DNA from: Paraburkholderia hiiakae
GTDB lineage: Bacteria > Pseudomonadota > Gammaproteobacteria > Burkholderiales > Burkholderiaceae
DNA length: 64,000 bases
Assembly: GCF_904848665.1 (NCBI RefSeq)
Contig: NZ_CAJHCQ010000006.1
Coordinates: 1-64,000, forward strand
Direction: 5' to 3'
Within the stretch, counting starts at the first letter, position 1. Each line of letters opens with the position of its first letter. The position numbers and the translations under genes were made by a program. The notes below the pieces were generated by a model. That model was not told where the DNA came from. It ran no database searches and saw only the letters and a list, made by a program, of their open reading frames with translations. Below, piece after piece: positions 62,782 to 64,000 of this stretch.

Positions 62782-63558
62782 ATGAATATCCTGCTTGTCT
62801 ATGCCCACCCTGAACCGAAGTCGCTCAACGGCGCGCTCAGGGACTTCACCGTCCAGCGTCTTGAGGCGGCGGGTCACGCCGTTCAGGTGTCGGACCTCTA
62901 CGCGATGGACTGGAAAGCGACGCTCGACGCGCAGGACAGCGTCGAGCGCCCCGGCGACGCGCCTTTTCATCCGTCGCTTGATTCGAAACACGCTTTCGAG
63001 AACGGCCTCCAGGCGGGGGACATCGCGCGGGAGCAGGCCAAGCTTGTGTGGGCCGATACGCTCATCCTGCAGTTTCCGCTCTGGTGGTTCTCCATGCCTG
63101 CCATCCTCAAGGGCTGGGTGGAGCGTGTTTTCGCGTACGGCTTCGCCTATGGCGTGGGTGAGCACTCAGATGTGCGCTGGGGAAACCGCTACGGCGAGGG
63201 CACGCTCGCCGGAAAACGCGCGATGCTCGTCGTGACGATGGGCGGTTGGGCGTCGCACTACGGGCCGCGTGGCGTGAACGGGCCGATCGACGACATCCTC
63301 TTCCCGATTCATCATGGCGTACTCTATTACCCGGGCTACGACGTGCTGCCGCCGTTTCTCGTGTATCGCACGGGCCGCATGGACGAGGCGCGCTACGCGA
63401 AAACGCGCGACGCACTCGGCGCGCGCCTCGATGCACTGGCGCACACCGCGCCCATCGCGTTTCGCACACAGAACGGCGGTGCGTATGAAATTCCGGCGCT
63501 CACGTTGCGTGAAGACGTCGCGCCGGAGCGCACGGGGTTTGCGGCGCACGTAGCATAA
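62782..63558 (+). CDS. NAD(P)H dehydrogenase (quinone), flavodoxin-like fold
   Basis: 258 residues from the ATG at 62782 (the Met at 62758 lacks conservation). The flavodoxin_2 fold opens MNILLVYAHPEPKSLNGALRDF and continues with FPLWWFSMPAILKGWVERVFAYGFAYGVG, the usual FMN/FAD and quinone contacts. VTMGGWASHYGPRGVNGPIDD follows. It is a two-electron quinone reductase that protects against quinones and related electrophiles. Its divergent LysR neighbour is the likely regulator. Confidence 0.92.
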   Translation: MNILLVYAHPEPKSLNGALRDFTVQRLEAAGHAVQVSDLYAMDWKATLDAQDSVERPGDAPFHPSLDSKHAFENGLQAGDIAREQAKLVWADTLILQFPLWWFSMPAILKGWVERVFAYGFAYGVGEHSDVRWGNRYGEGTLAGKRAMLVVTMGGWASHYGPRGVNGPIDDILFPIHHGVLYYPGYDVLPPFLVYRTGRMDEARYAKTRDALGARLDALAHTAPIAFRTQNGGAYEIPALTLREDVAPERTGFAAHVA

Positions 63559-63589
63559 GATGATGCGGTCCCCCACATCATTCGACATC

Positions 63590-64000
63590 CTAAAAGCTGA
63601 CTGCCAGGCCAAACGAAACACCGTGCACGTTGTGGCCAAACACATAGCGCACCATTGCCCGCGTACGGGTGATGATGATGGGATACGTGCTGCTGTCGAG
63701 TTCGAGACCCACGCCCAGCGACGTAAGCTCGTTGAAGCCGAGTACCCCGGCGCTGTCGCCAAAGTAATGCGAGTAGGCGAACTCCAGCACGTAACGCACT
63801 GGCTTGTCCAGCGCGTGCCAGCCCGTTGGCGCGCGCCAGCGCGTCCAGAGGCTCACTTGCTGCGCCAGGGCCGAGCCCTGAACCGCTTGCGCACTGCCGC
63901 CGAAGCTGCGCAGGTAAATATCGGTCGCGCGTAACTCCGCGTCGATTTCGTAGTTCTCGCGGTAGTGCTCATAGTCGAGCATGAGCGAGCCGCCGTAGCC
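63590..64000 (-). CDS. Outer-membrane autotransporter-type beta-barrel, C-terminal part
   Basis: The last 137 or so residues of a protein that continues past the window edge. Alternating strands (RYVLEFAYSHYFGD, LGVGLELDSS) lead to a final strand MVRYVFGHNVHGVSFGLAVSF ending in Phe, the BAM-recognised terminus. This closing pattern resembles the solitary autotransporter beta-barrel family (PF11557-like). The 5' part is outside, so domain content and start are unknown. Confidence 0.65.
   Translation of the reverse strand, partial: GYGGSLMLDYEHYRENYEIDAELRATDIYLRSFGGSAQAVQGSALAQQVSLWTRWRAPTGWHALDKPVRYVLEFAYSHYFGDSAGVLGFNELTSLGVGLELDSSTYPIIITRTRAMVRYVFGHNVHGVSFGLAVSF

Overview
The window is GC-rich, densely coding DNA that looks like a Burkholderiaceae replicon, most likely Paraburkholderia or Caballeronia. 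The taxon call is an inference. It rests on a DUF3331 protein (a family centred on Burkholderia sensu lato), a trimeric autotransporter with a GTG start and an extended signal peptide, an OprD-type porin tied to an Opp operon, and many LysR, AraC and TetR regulators. No rRNA, tRNA, CRISPR array or transposase gene was found.

Layout. (1) 1-3.2 kb: the 5' part of an unknown gene, an AT-rich membrane protein gene and a tyrosine recombinase gene (copy 1). (2) 4-33 kb: an accessory block of redox and catabolic genes. It holds two EthD proteins, an aldo/keto reductase, DUF3331, a TetR regulator, a DenD-like dehydrogenase with a flavin monooxygenase, two Old Yellow Enzymes, an alpha/beta hydrolase, and XdhC with a three-subunit molybdenum hydroxylase (2Fe-2S subunit, Tat-exported Moco subunit, triheme cytochrome c). 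It also has flavin reductase, NmrA, tautomerase, MDR, MFS and SnoaL-like genes, paired LysR regulators, a LuxR-type regulator, a PF10118 hydrolase, an SDR, a DsbA/HCCA-isomerase-like protein and an AraC regulator. (3) 33.3-34.3 kb: a near-identical second recombinase unit in the same orientation, 31,084 bp from the first, so the catabolic block lies between direct repeats. (4) 34.6-38.0 kb: two AT-rich membrane alpha/beta hydrolase genes, one with two tandem hydrolase domains. (5) 39.3-47.6 kb: merR with a carboxymuconolactone decarboxylase gene, then an OppABCDF operon ending in an OprD-type porin. (6) 48-50.7 kb: a NitT/TauT-type ABC transporter. (7) 51.2-64 kb: a RIO kinase, an autotransporter remnant, a composite regulator with a degenerate receiver, a trimeric autotransporter adhesin with a lipoprotein, exported and DUF1254 proteins, a cupin, a broken AraC gene, a divergent LysR/quinone reductase pair, and a partial outer-membrane barrel.

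How the parts fit. In the 4-33 kb block the TetR regulator probably governs a small regulon. A 20-bp operator-like palindrome occurs at the tetR promoter, at the dehydrogenase/monooxygenase promoter and upstream of the nmrA-like gene. The enzymes together could oxidise, reduce and hydrolyse a cyclic or unsaturated carbonyl compound, with aldehyde electrons passed to the periplasmic cytochrome. The substrate is unknown. The most unusual proteins are the pseudo-receiver/HTH/PAS/kinase-like regulator (53.2 kb), the double alpha/beta hydrolase (36.3 kb), and three enzymes or regulators with substituted key residues (12.6, 28.6 and 30.7 kb).
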